Source: Lysobacteraceae bacterium (GTDB taxonomy: Bacteria; Pseudomonadota; Gammaproteobacteria; Xanthomonadales; Rhodanobacteraceae). Taken from it: 9,858 nt of DNA. The stretch is taken from assembly GCA_018971925.1 (NCBI GenBank), contig JAGWZT010000047.1, positions 1-9,858 of the forward strand, given 5' to 3'. The notes under the pieces are model-generated. The model saw only the letters and a program-made list of their open reading frames with translations, did not search any database and was not told the origin of the DNA. Position 1 is the first letter of the stretch. Each line of letters opens with the position of its first letter. The position numbers were made by a program, and so were the translations under genes. Positions 1 through 6,773 of this stretch are shown here, in pieces.

Positions 1-17
1 GCGGCCGCGGTGCAAGT

Positions 18-731
18 TCACCCGACTGACTGCTCGATCTGCCGAACGATGCCGTCGGCCATCGCGCGTGGATCGGGCGCGTTGCGGATGGGTCTTCCAA
101 CCACGATGTAATCCGCGCCCTGTGCGAACGCGGTGGGCACGTCGACCGTGCGCTTCTGGTCATCGCCCGAGGGACCCGCCGGGCGGATGCCGGGACACAC
201 GGCCAACAAATCCCGCCCCAGCGCATCGCGCAGGCGCGGCAGGTCGGTCCCCGAACACACCACGCCGTCGATCCCCGCGATTTGCGCCAGACGGGCGCGT
301 TCGATCACCACGTCGGCGGGCTCGCCCGCGACGCCCAGCGCGGCGAGGTCGTTGGCGTCGTTGCTGGTCAGCACGGTGACCGCGAGCAGTTGCAGCGAGC
401 CCTTCGCCGCGGCCGCCGCTTCCAGCATGGCGCGGCTGTCGCAATGGATGGTGGCGAACGTGATCGGCCGCTGCGCGAGCCCGCGTACCGCGCCCGCGAC
501 CGTGGCCGGCACATCGTGGAATTTCAGGTCCGCGAAAATCTTCTTGCCGCGCTTCGCGAGTTCGTCCAGCACGTGGAACCAATCGCCGCCGCTGAGTAAT
601 TCCAGGCCGATCTTGTAGAACGACACGCTGTCGCCGAGACGGTCCAGCCACGCGATGGCTTCCGTCCGGTCCGGCACGTCCAGCGCGAAGATCAGGCGGT
701 CGCGGGCGGGATTTTCGGTGAGCGTAGGCAT
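18..731 (-). CDS. pyrF: Orotidine 5'-phosphate decarboxylase
   Basis: Cytoplasmic enzyme that decarboxylates OMP to UMP, the last step of de novo pyrimidine synthesis. The 237-residue product has the usual length of the short bacterial PyrF class and reads as a complete TIM barrel. An N-terminal FALDVP strand carries Asp18. The catalytic D-x-K-x-x-D signature lies in FADLKFHDVP (Asp68, Lys70, Asp73). CPGIRP is at 179-184, and the phosphate-binding GADYIVVGRPI is at 205-215. The ATG at 731 places the first strand correctly. No clear Shine-Dalgarno precedes it, and a TAGAAT box only 6 bases upstream suggests a leaderless or very short-leader transcript. It is divergent from the transporter gene to its right, and its terminator, if any, lies outside the window. 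No key residue is missing. The identification is firm. Confidence 0.97.
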   Translation of the reverse strand: MPTLTENPARDRLIFALDVPDRTEAIAWLDRLGDSVSFYKIGLELLSGGDWFHVLDELAKRGKKIFADLKFHDVPATVAGAVRGLAQRPITFATIHCDSRAMLEAAAAAKGSLQLLAVTVLTSNDANDLAALGVAGEPADVVIERARLAQIAGIDGVVCSGTDLPRLRDALGRDLLAVCPGIRPAGPSGDDQKRTVDVPTAFAQGADYIVVGRPIRNAPDPRAMADGIVRQIEQSVG

Positions 732-737
732 CGTGCG

Positions 738-743
738 ATTCTA
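738..743 (-). promoter_or_regulatory. pyrF: Possible pyrF -10 box
   Basis: On the minus strand TAGAAT (5 of 6 to TATAAT) lies just upstream of the pyrF ATG. Initiation 6-7 bases downstream would fall at or next to the start codon, which fits the missing ribosome binding site. No good -35 hexamer is visible at 16-18 bp spacing, so this is tentative. Confidence 0.3.
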
Positions 744-916
744 AAAGAGTTTCGTTCGAAGCGGCTTTAGTGAAAAGTCAGGCCATGGATGGCCGTGGTG
801 ATGTCGGATACGCGATGACGTTGCGGGTTGCGATGCGGTCAGACGCGGCGGTCAGGGATGATCGCAAAAAAGAAGCCACTGGACGCTGGCGCGGCGGCAC
901 TGCAGACTCCGCGCCA

Positions 917-1945
917 ATGGACGACAAGGCGATTCAATCGATGCACGCCGCGCGCAACACCGCGATCGCGAGCTATATCGCGGCCGCCGTCGCGCTGCTG
1001 CTGGTGATGTTCCTGCACCTGCTGCCCGCACTGATCGCGGGCCTGCTGGTGTATGCGGTGGTCGACGCGCTGGCGCCGTTGCTGGAACGCCGCTGGCCGG
1101 GCGGCTGGGCGCGGCAACTGGTGGTCGGGTTGCTGGCCGTGGTCGTTGCAGGCCTGCTCGCGTTGCTGATCTTCGGCGCGGTCGCTTTCTTCCGCGCGGA
1201 ACTCGGCGATCCGAACACCCTGTTCGATCGCATGATGCCGACCATCGATCGCGCGCGCACGCAACTGCCGGCGTGGATTGTCGCGTACCTTCCAGTCAGC
1301 GCGGAGGATTTCCGTTTCACCGCCACGCAGCTTGCGCGCACCCACTCCGAACAATTGCAGGTGGCTGGCAAGGAAACCGCGCACGTGTTCGGGCGCATCC
1401 TGGTGGGGCTCGCACTCGGCGCGCTGGTCGCCCTGACGCATGCGCGTCCCACCGGTGACGAAGGCCCGTTGCGCCGTGACCTGACCGCGCGCTGCGAACG
1501 TTTCACGCAAGCCTTCCACGACATCGTGTTCGCGCAGGCGCGCATTTCCGCGTTGAATACCATCTTCACCGCGATCTTCCTGCTGATCGCGCTGCCGCTG
1601 GCCGGCGTGCACCTGCCGCTCACCAAGACCCTGATCGCGATCACCTTCATCGTCGGCCTGCTTCCGGTGGTCGGGAATCTCATTTCCAACACCCTGATCG
1701 TGATCGTCGCATTGTCGGTGTCGCTGTGGGTCGCGCTGGGTGCACTGATCTTCCTGATCCTGATCCACAAGCTGGAGTATTTCCTCAACGCCAACATCGT
1801 CGGCAACCGCATCCATGCGCGTGCCTGGGAAATCCTGCTGGCGATGCTGGTGATGGAAGCCGCGTTCGGCTTGCCGGGCATCGTCGCCGCGCCGATCTAT
1901 TACGCGTACCTCAAGAGCGAACTCACCGCGACGCGATTGATTTGA
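917..1945 (+). CDS. AI-2E family transporter (PerM/YhhT-like membrane protein)
   Basis: Polytopic inner-membrane protein of the AI-2E exporter superfamily. Members include TqsA, implicated in autoinducer-2 export, and several Na+/H+ antiporters, so the substrate cannot be read from sequence. From the ATG at 917 the product is 342 residues. Hydrophobic segments lie at about 17-36, 38-55, 66-92, 157-175, 211-232, 236-258, 260-285 and 304-332. A soluble loop lies between the third and fourth, as usual in the family. The conserved C-terminal half is intact: GLLPVVGNLISN at 247-258 and a GLPGIVAAPIYYAYLKSEL tail. The frame stays open to a GTG at 770, but those 49 extra codons give a charged, low-complexity tail with no family resemblance, so I prefer 917. 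The ribosome binding site is weak at either start. Family assignment is good and function is unknown. Confidence 0.85.
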   Translation: MDDKAIQSMHAARNTAIASYIAAAVALLLVMFLHLLPALIAGLLVYAVVDALAPLLERRWPGGWARQLVVGLLAVVVAGLLALLIFGAVAFFRAELGDPNTLFDRMMPTIDRARTQLPAWIVAYLPVSAEDFRFTATQLARTHSEQLQVAGKETAHVFGRILVGLALGALVALTHARPTGDEGPLRRDLTARCERFTQAFHDIVFAQARISALNTIFTAIFLLIALPLAGVHLPLTKTLIAITFIVGLLPVVGNLISNTLIVIVALSVSLWVALGALIFLILIHKLEYFLNANIVGNRIHARAWEILLAMLVMEAAFGLPGIVAAPIYYAYLKSELTATRLI

Positions 1946-2073
1946 TCGCTTGCCGGGCGCGTGCTCGCTGCCGAACTAAATTCCCGGGCTTTCCCCGCGC
2001 GCAGTCCTTGCGCACGACGTGTTGCCAGCGTGATCCTGCCGACTTCGATCGCTCGCAAGCAAGCAACGTTCCA

Positions 2074-2112
2074 GTTTGGGTTTCGCTCGCCTTCGGCGCG
2101 CGAAACCCAAAC
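2074..2112. repeat. Strong 13-bp hairpin with UUCG core, between transporter gene and waaA
   Basis: GTTTGGGTTTCGC (2074-2086) is an exact inverted match of GCGAAACCCAAAC (2100-2112). The loop itself contains CGCC-TTCG-GCG, so the stem can extend to a UUCG tetraloop. There is no T-run on either strand after the arm, so it is not a typical intrinsic terminator. It could end or protect the transporter transcript, or be a REP-like palindrome. The smaller palindrome at 2149-2165 resembles it, as both have a CGCTCGC core and a GCGAAACC right flank. Confidence 0.65.
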
Positions 2113-2148
2113 GACAGGATCTCCTGCGCGATAAAATTAACGGCAAAT

Positions 2149-2165
2149 CGCTCGCGGCGCGAGCG
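2149..2165. repeat. 17-bp palindrome upstream of waaA
   Basis: CGCTCGC-GGC-GCGAGCG is a perfect 7-bp-arm palindrome, followed by AAACC. It sits 20 bp upstream of the TATACT box proposed for waaA, where a -35 element would fall, so it could be an operator or a second REP-like unit related to the hairpin at 2074-2112. Confidence 0.5.
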
Positions 2166-2184
2166 AAACCGCGATCCTGAAAGT

Positions 2185-2190
2185 TATACT
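2185..2190 (+). promoter_or_regulatory. waaA: Possible waaA -10 box
   Basis: TATACT (5 of 6 to consensus) lies 27 bp upstream of the waaA ATG. No recognisable -35 hexamer occurs at normal spacing. A TAAAAT at 2132-2137 is an alternative. Confidence 0.3.
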
Positions 2191-2216
2191 CGCCGCTGCG
2201 ATCCCGGTTCCGCGTC

Positions 2217-3527
2217 ATGCTGCGATTCCTCTATACCGTCGCGATGTATCTCGCCACGCCGGTGATCGTCTGGCGGCTGGCGGCGCGCGGGATTCGTTAC
2301 CGCGGTTACTTCAAACGCTGGCGCGAGCGCTTCGGCCGGTTTCCCGATCCGGGCCTCGATGGCTCGATCTGGGTGCATGCGGTGTCGGTGGGTGAGGTCA
2401 ACGCCGCGCTGCCGTTGATCCATGCATTGCGCCGGCGTTACGCGCCACGCCCGATGGTGGTCACGACGGTGACGCCGACCGGATCCGAGCGCGCACGCAA
2501 ATTGTTCGGCGATGAGGTTTTCCACGTTTACCTGCCCTACGACCTGCCGCGCGCGGTCACGCGTTTCCTCGACGGCATCCGCCCGGCCCTGGCGGTGGTG
2601 ATGGAAACCGAAATTTGGCCCAACCTGTTCCATCAGTGCGGGCGCCGCGGGATTCCGCTGGCGGTGGTGAACGCGCGCCTCTCCGAGCGTTCGCTGCGCG
2701 GTTACCGGCCGATCCGTGCGCTGGTCGCGGAGGCGCTGAACAACGTGGCGCTGGTCGCGGCGCAGTCGCATGCGGATGCGCGCCGCTACCGTGCCTTGGG
2801 TGCGGATCCTGCACGGGTGCAGGTTTCCGGCAACCTCAAGTACGACATGCCGCTGCCCAAGGGCGCGCGGCAGCGCGGCGCCGAACTGCGCGCGCAATGG
2901 GGCGAGACGCGCCCGGTGTGGTTCGCCGCCAGTACCCACGAAGGCGAGGACCTGGCCGTGTTCGAAGCCCACCTTGCGGTACTGGCGCGGATGCCCGATG
3001 CGTTGCTGCTGATCGCCGCACGCCATCCGGAGCGTTTCCGCGCGGTCGAGCACGCGGCGCGGAATCTCGGGTTCGCCGTGGCCACCCACAGCGCGGGGGA
3101 TGTGGCTCCGGAAACCCAGTGCCTGGTGATCGACGGCATGGGTGTGATGATGCGCTACTTCGCCGCCTGCGATCTTGCCTTCGTTGCGGGTTCGCTGGTG
3201 CCGGTCGGTGGTCATAACGTGCTGGAGCCCGCGGCGTTGTCCAAACCGGTGGTGGTCGGGCCGTACACGTTCAACTTCGAGGAAATCACCCGCACGATGA
3301 TCGATGCAGGGGGCGCACGCAGGGTGGTTTCGACCCAGACGCTGGGCGCGGCCGTGCAGGAACTGCTGCGCAACCCGAAGGAGCTGGCACGGATGGGCGC
3401 GGCCGCGCACGCGGTGTGCGTGCGCGAACGCGGCGCGGTGCGGCGGACGATGGTGATGCTGGGCAGGATTTTCGCGCGCGCGCGTTACCGCAGGGAAATC
3501 GCGCCGGTCACTGCAGCAGGGAGTTGA
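2217..3527 (+). CDS. waaA: 3-deoxy-D-manno-octulosonic acid (Kdo) transferase
   Basis: Glycosyltransferase family 30 enzyme that moves Kdo from CMP-Kdo onto the lipid A precursor at the cytoplasmic face of the inner membrane, starting the LPS core. The 436-residue length is typical. A hydrophobic N-terminal anchor spans about residues 3-21, followed by KRWRERFGRFP. HAVSVGEVNAA carries the catalytic glutamate at 60. TVTPTGSERA is at 84-93, METEIWPNL at 129-137, NARLSERS at 152-159 and GNLKYD at 205-210. The nucleotide-sugar site includes FVAGSLVPVGGHNVLEPAA (322-340) and VVVGPYTFNFEEI (345-357). The ATG at 2217 puts the anchor at the N-terminus, but there is no clear Shine-Dalgarno. The 3' end overlaps the convergent tolC gene by 20 bp. 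Whether it adds one or two Kdo units cannot be told from sequence. The neighbourhood with tolC and a Pcm-like gene is, as I recall, conserved in beta- and gammaproteobacteria. Confidence 0.96.
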   Translation: MLRFLYTVAMYLATPVIVWRLAARGIRYRGYFKRWRERFGRFPDPGLDGSIWVHAVSVGEVNAALPLIHALRRRYAPRPMVVTTVTPTGSERARKLFGDEVFHVYLPYDLPRAVTRFLDGIRPALAVVMETEIWPNLFHQCGRRGIPLAVVNARLSERSLRGYRPIRALVAEALNNVALVAAQSHADARRYRALGADPARVQVSGNLKYDMPLPKGARQRGAELRAQWGETRPVWFAASTHEGEDLAVFEAHLAVLARMPDALLLIAARHPERFRAVEHAARNLGFAVATHSAGDVAPETQCLVIDGMGVMMRYFAACDLAFVAGSLVPVGGHNVLEPAALSKPVVVGPYTFNFEEITRTMIDAGGARRVVSTQTLGAAVQELLRNPKELARMGAAAHAVCVRERGAVRRTMVMLGRIFARARYRREIAPVTAAGS

Positions 3528-4941
3528 CCGCTTCGAGATCCTTGACCGACAGCGTGCCCGCGGCATACTTCAGATTGATCTGGTTGATCACGAACGCGTG
3601 GCGCGCCTGGGAGTAGTTGCTCTGGGCCAAAAAGTAATTCTGCTGGGCGATCAGCAAATCCACGATGGTGCGGGTACCGATCTGGTAGCCAGCCTGCGTG
3701 GCATCCAGCGCGGTCTTGGCGGATTCCACGGCCGCCTTCTGCGCGTCCACAGAGCTGATGCCGGCCTCGATCGCGTTGAAGGCGTTGCGGGTGTTGCTGA
3801 CCACGCTGCGGCGATCCTGTTCCAGCACGTCATTGGCCTGGTCGCGTTGTGCGATCGCCTGCTTCTCGCGCGCGATGATTCCGCCGCCCTGGAACAGTGG
3901 CACGGTCAGCACGAGTCCCACGGCGGTATCGTTCCGGCGTGTGTCGTTGCGTAGCGGGATCGCGTTGGCCGGAAGACCGGCGACGTTGCCGAGATTGCCG
4001 GGCCCCCAGGCCGGGTTGCGCGAATAGCTGACCGACGCGCCCAGGGTCGGCAGATGCGCCGCATGCGCAGCCGTGACGCCGTGCTGGGAGGATTCGGCCT
4101 GATCGCGTTGTGCCTGCAAGGACGGATTGTTGGCCAGCGCGGTCTTGACCCATTCCTCCATGTTGTCGGGCTGCGGCGGATTCAGCGGCAGGTTGTCGGT
4201 CAACGTCTCAAGCGTGCCGGAAGGCTGGCCGGTGATTTGCGCCAGCGCCTCGCGATCGTTGAACAAGGTGTTCTTGGCGGTGATCACCTGCGCGACGGCC
4301 GCATCGTGCTGGGCCTTCGCATCCGCCACGTCCGTGATGGCGGCAAAGCCTACGTCGTATTTGGCCTGCGCCTGATCCAACTGTTTCTTCAGCGACGCCT
4401 CATTGGCCTCGGCGAACTTCAACTGGTCTTCGTCGGTGAGCACGGTGAAATACGCCTGTGACACGCGCAGGATCAGAGCCTGCTGCGCCGCGACGTATTG
4501 CGCCTCGGTCGAGCGGGCGCTGGCCTTGCTGGCGCGCCACTGCTCGAACTGGCCAAGGTCGAACAGTGTCTGGTTGAGGCTGAGTGACTCGGTGCGCGAG
4601 CGCAGGCCGCCGCTGGAATTGCTTCCGGTGAAGAACTGCGGCCCGGTGGGTGTATCAGCCAGCACGCTGGTTTGGCTGGTGCCGTGACTGTCATTGAGCG
4701 AAACGTTGCCATTGAGTTGCGGCAACAGCGGCGCCCGCGAGATCGCGGCGCCGGCCTGGCCGATGCGCTGCTGCGCCTCGGCCTGCTTGAGCACCGGGTC
4801 GGACTGCAGCGCCTGCCGGTACGCGTCCATCAGGTTTTCGGCGCGCGCCGTGGCCATGTGGACGCAGCCGAACGCCGCGGTGATGGCGAGGGCGCAGGCG
4901 CGGATCGCGAAGGAATGGCGGGGCGTGTTGCGTGGGGTCAT
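3508..4941 (-). CDS. tolC: TolC family outer membrane efflux/secretion channel
   Basis: Trimeric outer membrane channel that joins inner-membrane pumps (RND, ABC or type I secretion) to the outside. The 477-residue precursor has a signal peptide with a hydrophobic core at about 16-30 and a likely cleavage after TARA (34). Two tandem outer membrane efflux repeats follow, about 36-240 and 260-470. Each has long alanine- and glutamine-rich helices and a beta segment (SLSLNQTLFDLGQ near 119-131, LVLTVPLFQGGG near 343-354). The C-terminal helix contains GYQIGTRTIVDLLIAQQNYF (418-437). The ATG at 4941 has AAGGA about 10 bases upstream and gives a proper signal peptide. The open frame continues upstream into the methyltransferase gene, but that part is out of frame with it and not real. 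It is second in the operon, 35 bases after its partner. No periplasmic adaptor or pump gene is in the window, so the partner is unknown. Confidence 0.94.
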   Translation of the reverse strand: MTPRNTPRHSFAIRACALAITAAFGCVHMATARAENLMDAYRQALQSDPVLKQAEAQQRIGQAGAAISRAPLLPQLNGNVSLNDSHGTSQTSVLADTPTGPQFFTGSNSSGGLRSRTESLSLNQTLFDLGQFEQWRASKASARSTEAQYVAAQQALILRVSQAYFTVLTDEDQLKFAEANEASLKKQLDQAQAKYDVGFAAITDVADAKAQHDAAVAQVITAKNTLFNDREALAQITGQPSGTLETLTDNLPLNPPQPDNMEEWVKTALANNPSLQAQRDQAESSQHGVTAAHAAHLPTLGASVSYSRNPAWGPGNLGNVAGLPANAIPLRNDTRRNDTAVGLVLTVPLFQGGGIIAREKQAIAQRDQANDVLEQDRRSVVSNTRNAFNAIEAGISSVDAQKAAVESAKTALDATQAGYQIGTRTIVDLLIAQQNYFLAQSNYSQARHAFVINQINLKYAAGTLSVKDLEAVNSLLQ

Positions 4942-4976
4942 GCCGGAGAATCCTTGCTGGGGCGCATGCCCCGGGT

Positions 4977-5642
4977 TCACAAACTGAAAGTACGGGCGGG
5001 TGCGGCGCCCGCGAGATAAGGCGCATCGGTTTCGAACAGGCGGTCTTCGATCCAGCCGCCGTCGGGCGCGCGCTGCAGCAGCACCGCCTGCATCGCGGGC
5101 TCGACGCCACGTATGACAAACAACCTGCCCGCGGGTTTCAACCACTGGCCGAAAAGGGCGGGCAGCGTCGCGACCGCGCCGGTGACGGCGATCGCATCGA
5201 ATTTTTCCAGGGGCGCATAGCCGGACAACGCGTCCGCGTGCAAGCAGTCGACGTTCGCGATCGCCTGCACCTGCAGCCTTGTGCGCGCGGCTTCGACGAA
5301 ATCGGCGCGGTGATCGATGCTGGTTACCCGCGCACAGAGTCGCGCAAGGCACGCCGCGAAGTAGCCGGTGCCCGTGCCGATTTCCAGGACGTGTTCGCCA
5401 GCGATGGGTAGCAGGGCTTGCAGGATGCGGCCCTCCACCACGGGCTTCAGCATCACTTCGCCGTGGCCGATCGGCAACGTGACGTCGGCATAGGCGAGCG
5501 CTTCGTAGGTTCTGGGCACGAAGGCTTCGCGCCGCAGGCTGCCGAGCACGTCGAGCACGCGGGCATCCAGCACTTCCCACGGACGCACCTGGTTTTCCAC
5601 CATGTTGCGACGTGCGACCGCGAGTTCGGGTTTCATGTTCAT
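4977..5642 (-). CDS. Protein-L-isoaspartate O-methyltransferase family protein (Pcm-like, altered active site)
   Basis: SAM-dependent methyltransferase of the PCMT family, 221 residues. True Pcm repairs isoaspartyl residues in damaged proteins. The SAM-binding motif I is clear (HVLEIGTGTGYFAA, 84-97), with the acidic end of strand 2 at SIDH (108-111) and the strand-4 region FDAIAVTGAV (148-157). The substrate loop differs. Where E. coli Pcm has GQTISQP with its active-site serine, this protein has GEVMLKP (61-67), so Leu65 replaces the serine. It begins NMVENQVRPWEVLD, a form I associate with Pcm homologues next to tolC in beta- and gammaproteobacteria. It may therefore methylate something other than isoaspartate. 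The ATG at 5642 is preceded by GGA 7 bases upstream; a second ATG at 5636 is possible. It is the first gene of the operon with tolC. Confidence 0.88.
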   Translation of the reverse strand: MNMKPELAVARRNMVENQVRPWEVLDARVLDVLGSLRREAFVPRTYEALAYADVTLPIGHGEVMLKPVVEGRILQALLPIAGEHVLEIGTGTGYFAACLARLCARVTSIDHRADFVEAARTRLQVQAIANVDCLHADALSGYAPLEKFDAIAVTGAVATLPALFGQWLKPAGRLFVIRGVEPAMQAVLLQRAPDGGWIEDRLFETDAPYLAGAAPARTFSL

Positions 5643-5672
5643 GCCGGTTCCATCAGGTACGAAAAACGGAAA

Positions 5673-5701
5673 AGCTTAGGCGCGCATGCCGTCGCGGGCA
5701 A
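5673..5701 (-). promoter_or_regulatory. Possible promoter of the pcm-like/tolC operon
   Basis: On the minus strand TTGCCC (5701-5696) and TAAGCT (5678-5673) are separated by exactly 17 bp, 31 bases upstream of the start codon. Both hexamers are only partial matches (4 of 6 and 3 of 6), so this rests mainly on spacing and position. Confidence 0.25.
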
Positions 5702-5876
5702 CGGCGCACACAGACTGCGTGTTGCGGTGCCCTCGACGAAGTGCCGGAAGTCACCGCGCCGACATGACGGCGGTCACCCGCCGCGCGGGAGATTGAAGGC
5801 ACGATCCGTGCCACCGGAGCCGCCCCAAAAATCCCTTTCCGATCAAGTCCATGGGTTCTCTTTGTGCGGAGCGGCC

Positions 5877-5909
5877 GTGTCCGCGGACAGAGCAGCGGAC
5901 ACCGCGGAC
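5877..5909. repeat. GCGGAC repeat cluster with 8-bp inverted repeat
   Basis: GTGTCCGC (5877-5884) and GCGGACAC (5895-5902) form an inverted repeat with a 10-base loop. CCGCGGAC occurs twice as a direct repeat (5881-5888 and 5902-5909), 21 bp apart. It lies 23 bp upstream of the proposed tetR -35 position. It may be a protein-binding site, though GC-rich DNA produces such matches by chance. Confidence 0.35.
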
Positions 5910-5931
5910 GGCGCCGCGTGCGTGCCGTGGC

Positions 5932-5960
5932 TGCAGAAAATGTGTACTCGCGCGTATAAT
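5932..5960 (+). promoter_or_regulatory. Promoter of the tetR-family gene
   Basis: A perfect TATAAT -10 box is at 5955-5960. At 17 bp spacing the -35 position (5932-5937, TGCAGA) matches TTGACA at only 3 of 6 bases. Initiation near 5967 would give a leader of about 35 bases that includes the AGGA ribosome site. A weak -35 beside a perfect -10 is common at controlled promoters. Confidence 0.55.
5943..5958. promoter_or_regulatory. Candidate TetR-type operator overlapping the -10 box
   Basis: TGTACTCGCGCGTATA is an imperfect 16-bp palindrome: 12 of 16 positions agree with its own reverse complement. It covers the spacer and the first four bases of TATAAT. TetR-family repressors usually bind palindromes of about this size over their own promoter, so autoregulation is the natural reading. 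Binding by the adjacent gene product is inference. Confidence 0.45.
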
Positions 5961-6001
5961 AACGGCGTGAGGCAAGTCACTGGAATATGGCAGGAATTCG
6001 C

Positions 6002-6637
6002 ATGAACGTCGCGTCCGAACGTTATTGTGGTCCCGGGCGACCGAAAGATCTGGAAAAGCGCGCCGCGATTCTGGAAGCAGCCAAGCGCCTGTTTCCGCAG
6101 CATGGCTTCGAAGGCACCAGCATGGATGCGGTTGCGGCCGAAGCCGGCGTATCCAAGCTCACGGTGTACAGCCACTTCGGTGGCAAGGAGTCGCTGTTCG
6201 TCGAAACCATCCGTTGCAAGTGCGATGGTTTGCTGCCACGCACCTTGTTCCAGGTGGACGTGAATGCACCGGTGCGCAGCCAGTTGCTGGGCGTGGCGCG
6301 CGCGTTCTTCGGCCTGATGATGAGCGAAGGCGCGTTGGGCATGCACCGCACGCTGGTGGCGAGCTCGCAACAGTCGCCGAAGCTCGCCAAACTGTTCTGG
6401 GAGGCAGGCCCGATGCAGGTGCAGGCCGCGCTGGCCGAGATGCTGCAGAAGGAAGTCGCCGCACACCAGCTGGACGTCGCCGACACCCGCCGCGCCGCCA
6501 GCCAGTTCTTCGCGCTGCTGAAGGGCGAGCACCACGCACGCATGCTGTTCGGTTGCGGCCAGCCGAGCGCCGAGGAAGCCGAGGCCCATCTGGAAGCCAC
6601 CGTGGACATGTTTCTCAGGGCGTACGCGCCACGTTGA
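6002..6637 (+). CDS. TetR/AcrR family transcriptional regulator (AefR-like C-terminal domain)
   Basis: One-component DNA-binding regulator of 211 residues. The N-terminal helix-turn-helix domain spans about 17-63: KRAAILEAAKRLFPQHGFEG, then TSMDAVAAEAGVSKLTVYSHFGGKE with the recognition helix near 49-58. The basic GPGRPK lead at 10-15 is common in the family. The C-terminal ligand and dimer domain (about 75-210) has the long helical pattern of the AefR-like group (LVASSQQSPKLAKLFWEAGP, FFALLKGEHH), whose members often control efflux. The ATG at 6002 is chosen over the in-frame ATG at 5987 because AGGA lies 6 bases before it. It is divergent from the pcm-like/tolC operon and directly upstream of the thiC riboswitch. 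Control of its own promoter, and perhaps of the tolC operon, is plausible. The ligand is unknown. Confidence 0.92.
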   Translation: MNVASERYCGPGRPKDLEKRAAILEAAKRLFPQHGFEGTSMDAVAAEAGVSKLTVYSHFGGKESLFVETIRCKCDGLLPRTLFQVDVNAPVRSQLLGVARAFFGLMMSEGALGMHRTLVASSQQSPKLAKLFWEAGPMQVQAALAEMLQKEVAAHQLDVADTRRAASQFFALLKGEHHARMLFGCGQPSAEEAEAHLEATVDMFLRAYAPR

Positions 6638-6658
6638 AACGTGGTTCAATGACACATT

Positions 6659-6745
6659 GAAGCGGGGGTGCCGCAGGCGAAGGATCGCATCGGCTGAGAC
6701 ATACCCTTGGAACCTGATCCGGTTCGCACCGGTGTAGGGAGCTTC
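6659..6745 (+). ncRNA. TPP riboswitch (THI element)
   Basis: Thiamine pyrophosphate-sensing aptamer in the thiC leader. The conserved pyrimidine-helix sequence GGCTGAGA is at 6692-6699, followed by ACCCTTGGAACCTGATC (6703-6719) and the closing GGTGTAGGGAGCTTC (6731-6745). P1 is formed by GAAGC (6659-6663) with GCTTC (6741-6745), and GGGGGTGCC follows the 5' strand of P1. TPP binding would lower thiC expression. The aptamer starts only 21 bases after the tetR stop, so either the promoter lies inside the end of tetR (TTGAAA at 6634-6639 is the only hint) or thiC is read through from tetR. Confidence 0.95.
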
Positions 6746-6747
6746 GC

Positions 6748-6773
6748 CGCACGACCGGTCGCTTGTTCGTGCG
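6748..6773 (+). promoter_or_regulatory. Possible expression-platform hairpin of the TPP riboswitch
   Basis: CGCACGA (6748-6754) pairs exactly with TCGTGCG (6767-6773), starting two bases after the aptamer closes. The loop includes the end of the palindrome CGACCGGTCG (6752-6761). No T-run follows directly. The leader continues to the thiC start 113 bases on, so I cannot tell whether control is by termination or by hiding the ribosome site. Confidence 0.35.

Larger units (their letters stand above)
5643..6001. other. Divergent intergenic spacer, pcm-like gene / tetR gene
   Basis: This 359-bp stretch has no credible gene on either strand. It holds a weak minus-strand promoter next to the pcm-like gene, and a small hairpin GGCACG-atc-CGTGCC at 5798-5812. 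A cluster of three GCGGAC units lies at 5883-5888, 5895-5900 and 5904-5909; the middle one pairs with GTGTCCGC at 5877-5884 to form an 8-bp stem. The tetR promoter is at its right end. The length and the symmetrical elements suggest a regulated divergent control region. Confidence 0.6.

Noticed and set aside
1..8. NotI site GCGGCCGC at the very start, as a possible cloning scar
   Set aside because: Such sites are frequent in GC-rich DNA, and nothing else around it looks like vector sequence.
770..916. 49-codon N-terminal extension of the AI-2E transporter from a GTG
   Set aside because: The extension is charged, has no membrane segment or family resemblance and no ribosome site at 770. The ATG at 917 places the first membrane helix as usual.
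2074..2112. Intrinsic terminator for the transporter gene
   Set aside because: The stem is strong, but no T-run follows on either strand, so I list it as a hairpin repeat only.
2184..3566. 460-codon minus-strand open frame antisense to waaA
   Set aside because: The composition is typical of an antisense shadow (Arg/His/Gln-rich), with no recognisable motif. waaA is unambiguous.
4942..5580. Upstream continuation of the tolC reading frame, as if a 690-residue fusion protein
   Set aside because: It runs out of frame through the Pcm-like gene. The ATG at 4941 has a ribosome site and starts a standard signal peptide.
3508..6637. A complete multidrug efflux system (TetR regulator plus TolC)
   Set aside because: No adaptor protein or RND/ABC pump gene is present. 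Only the channel and a divergent regulator are encoded, so a full pump cannot be claimed.
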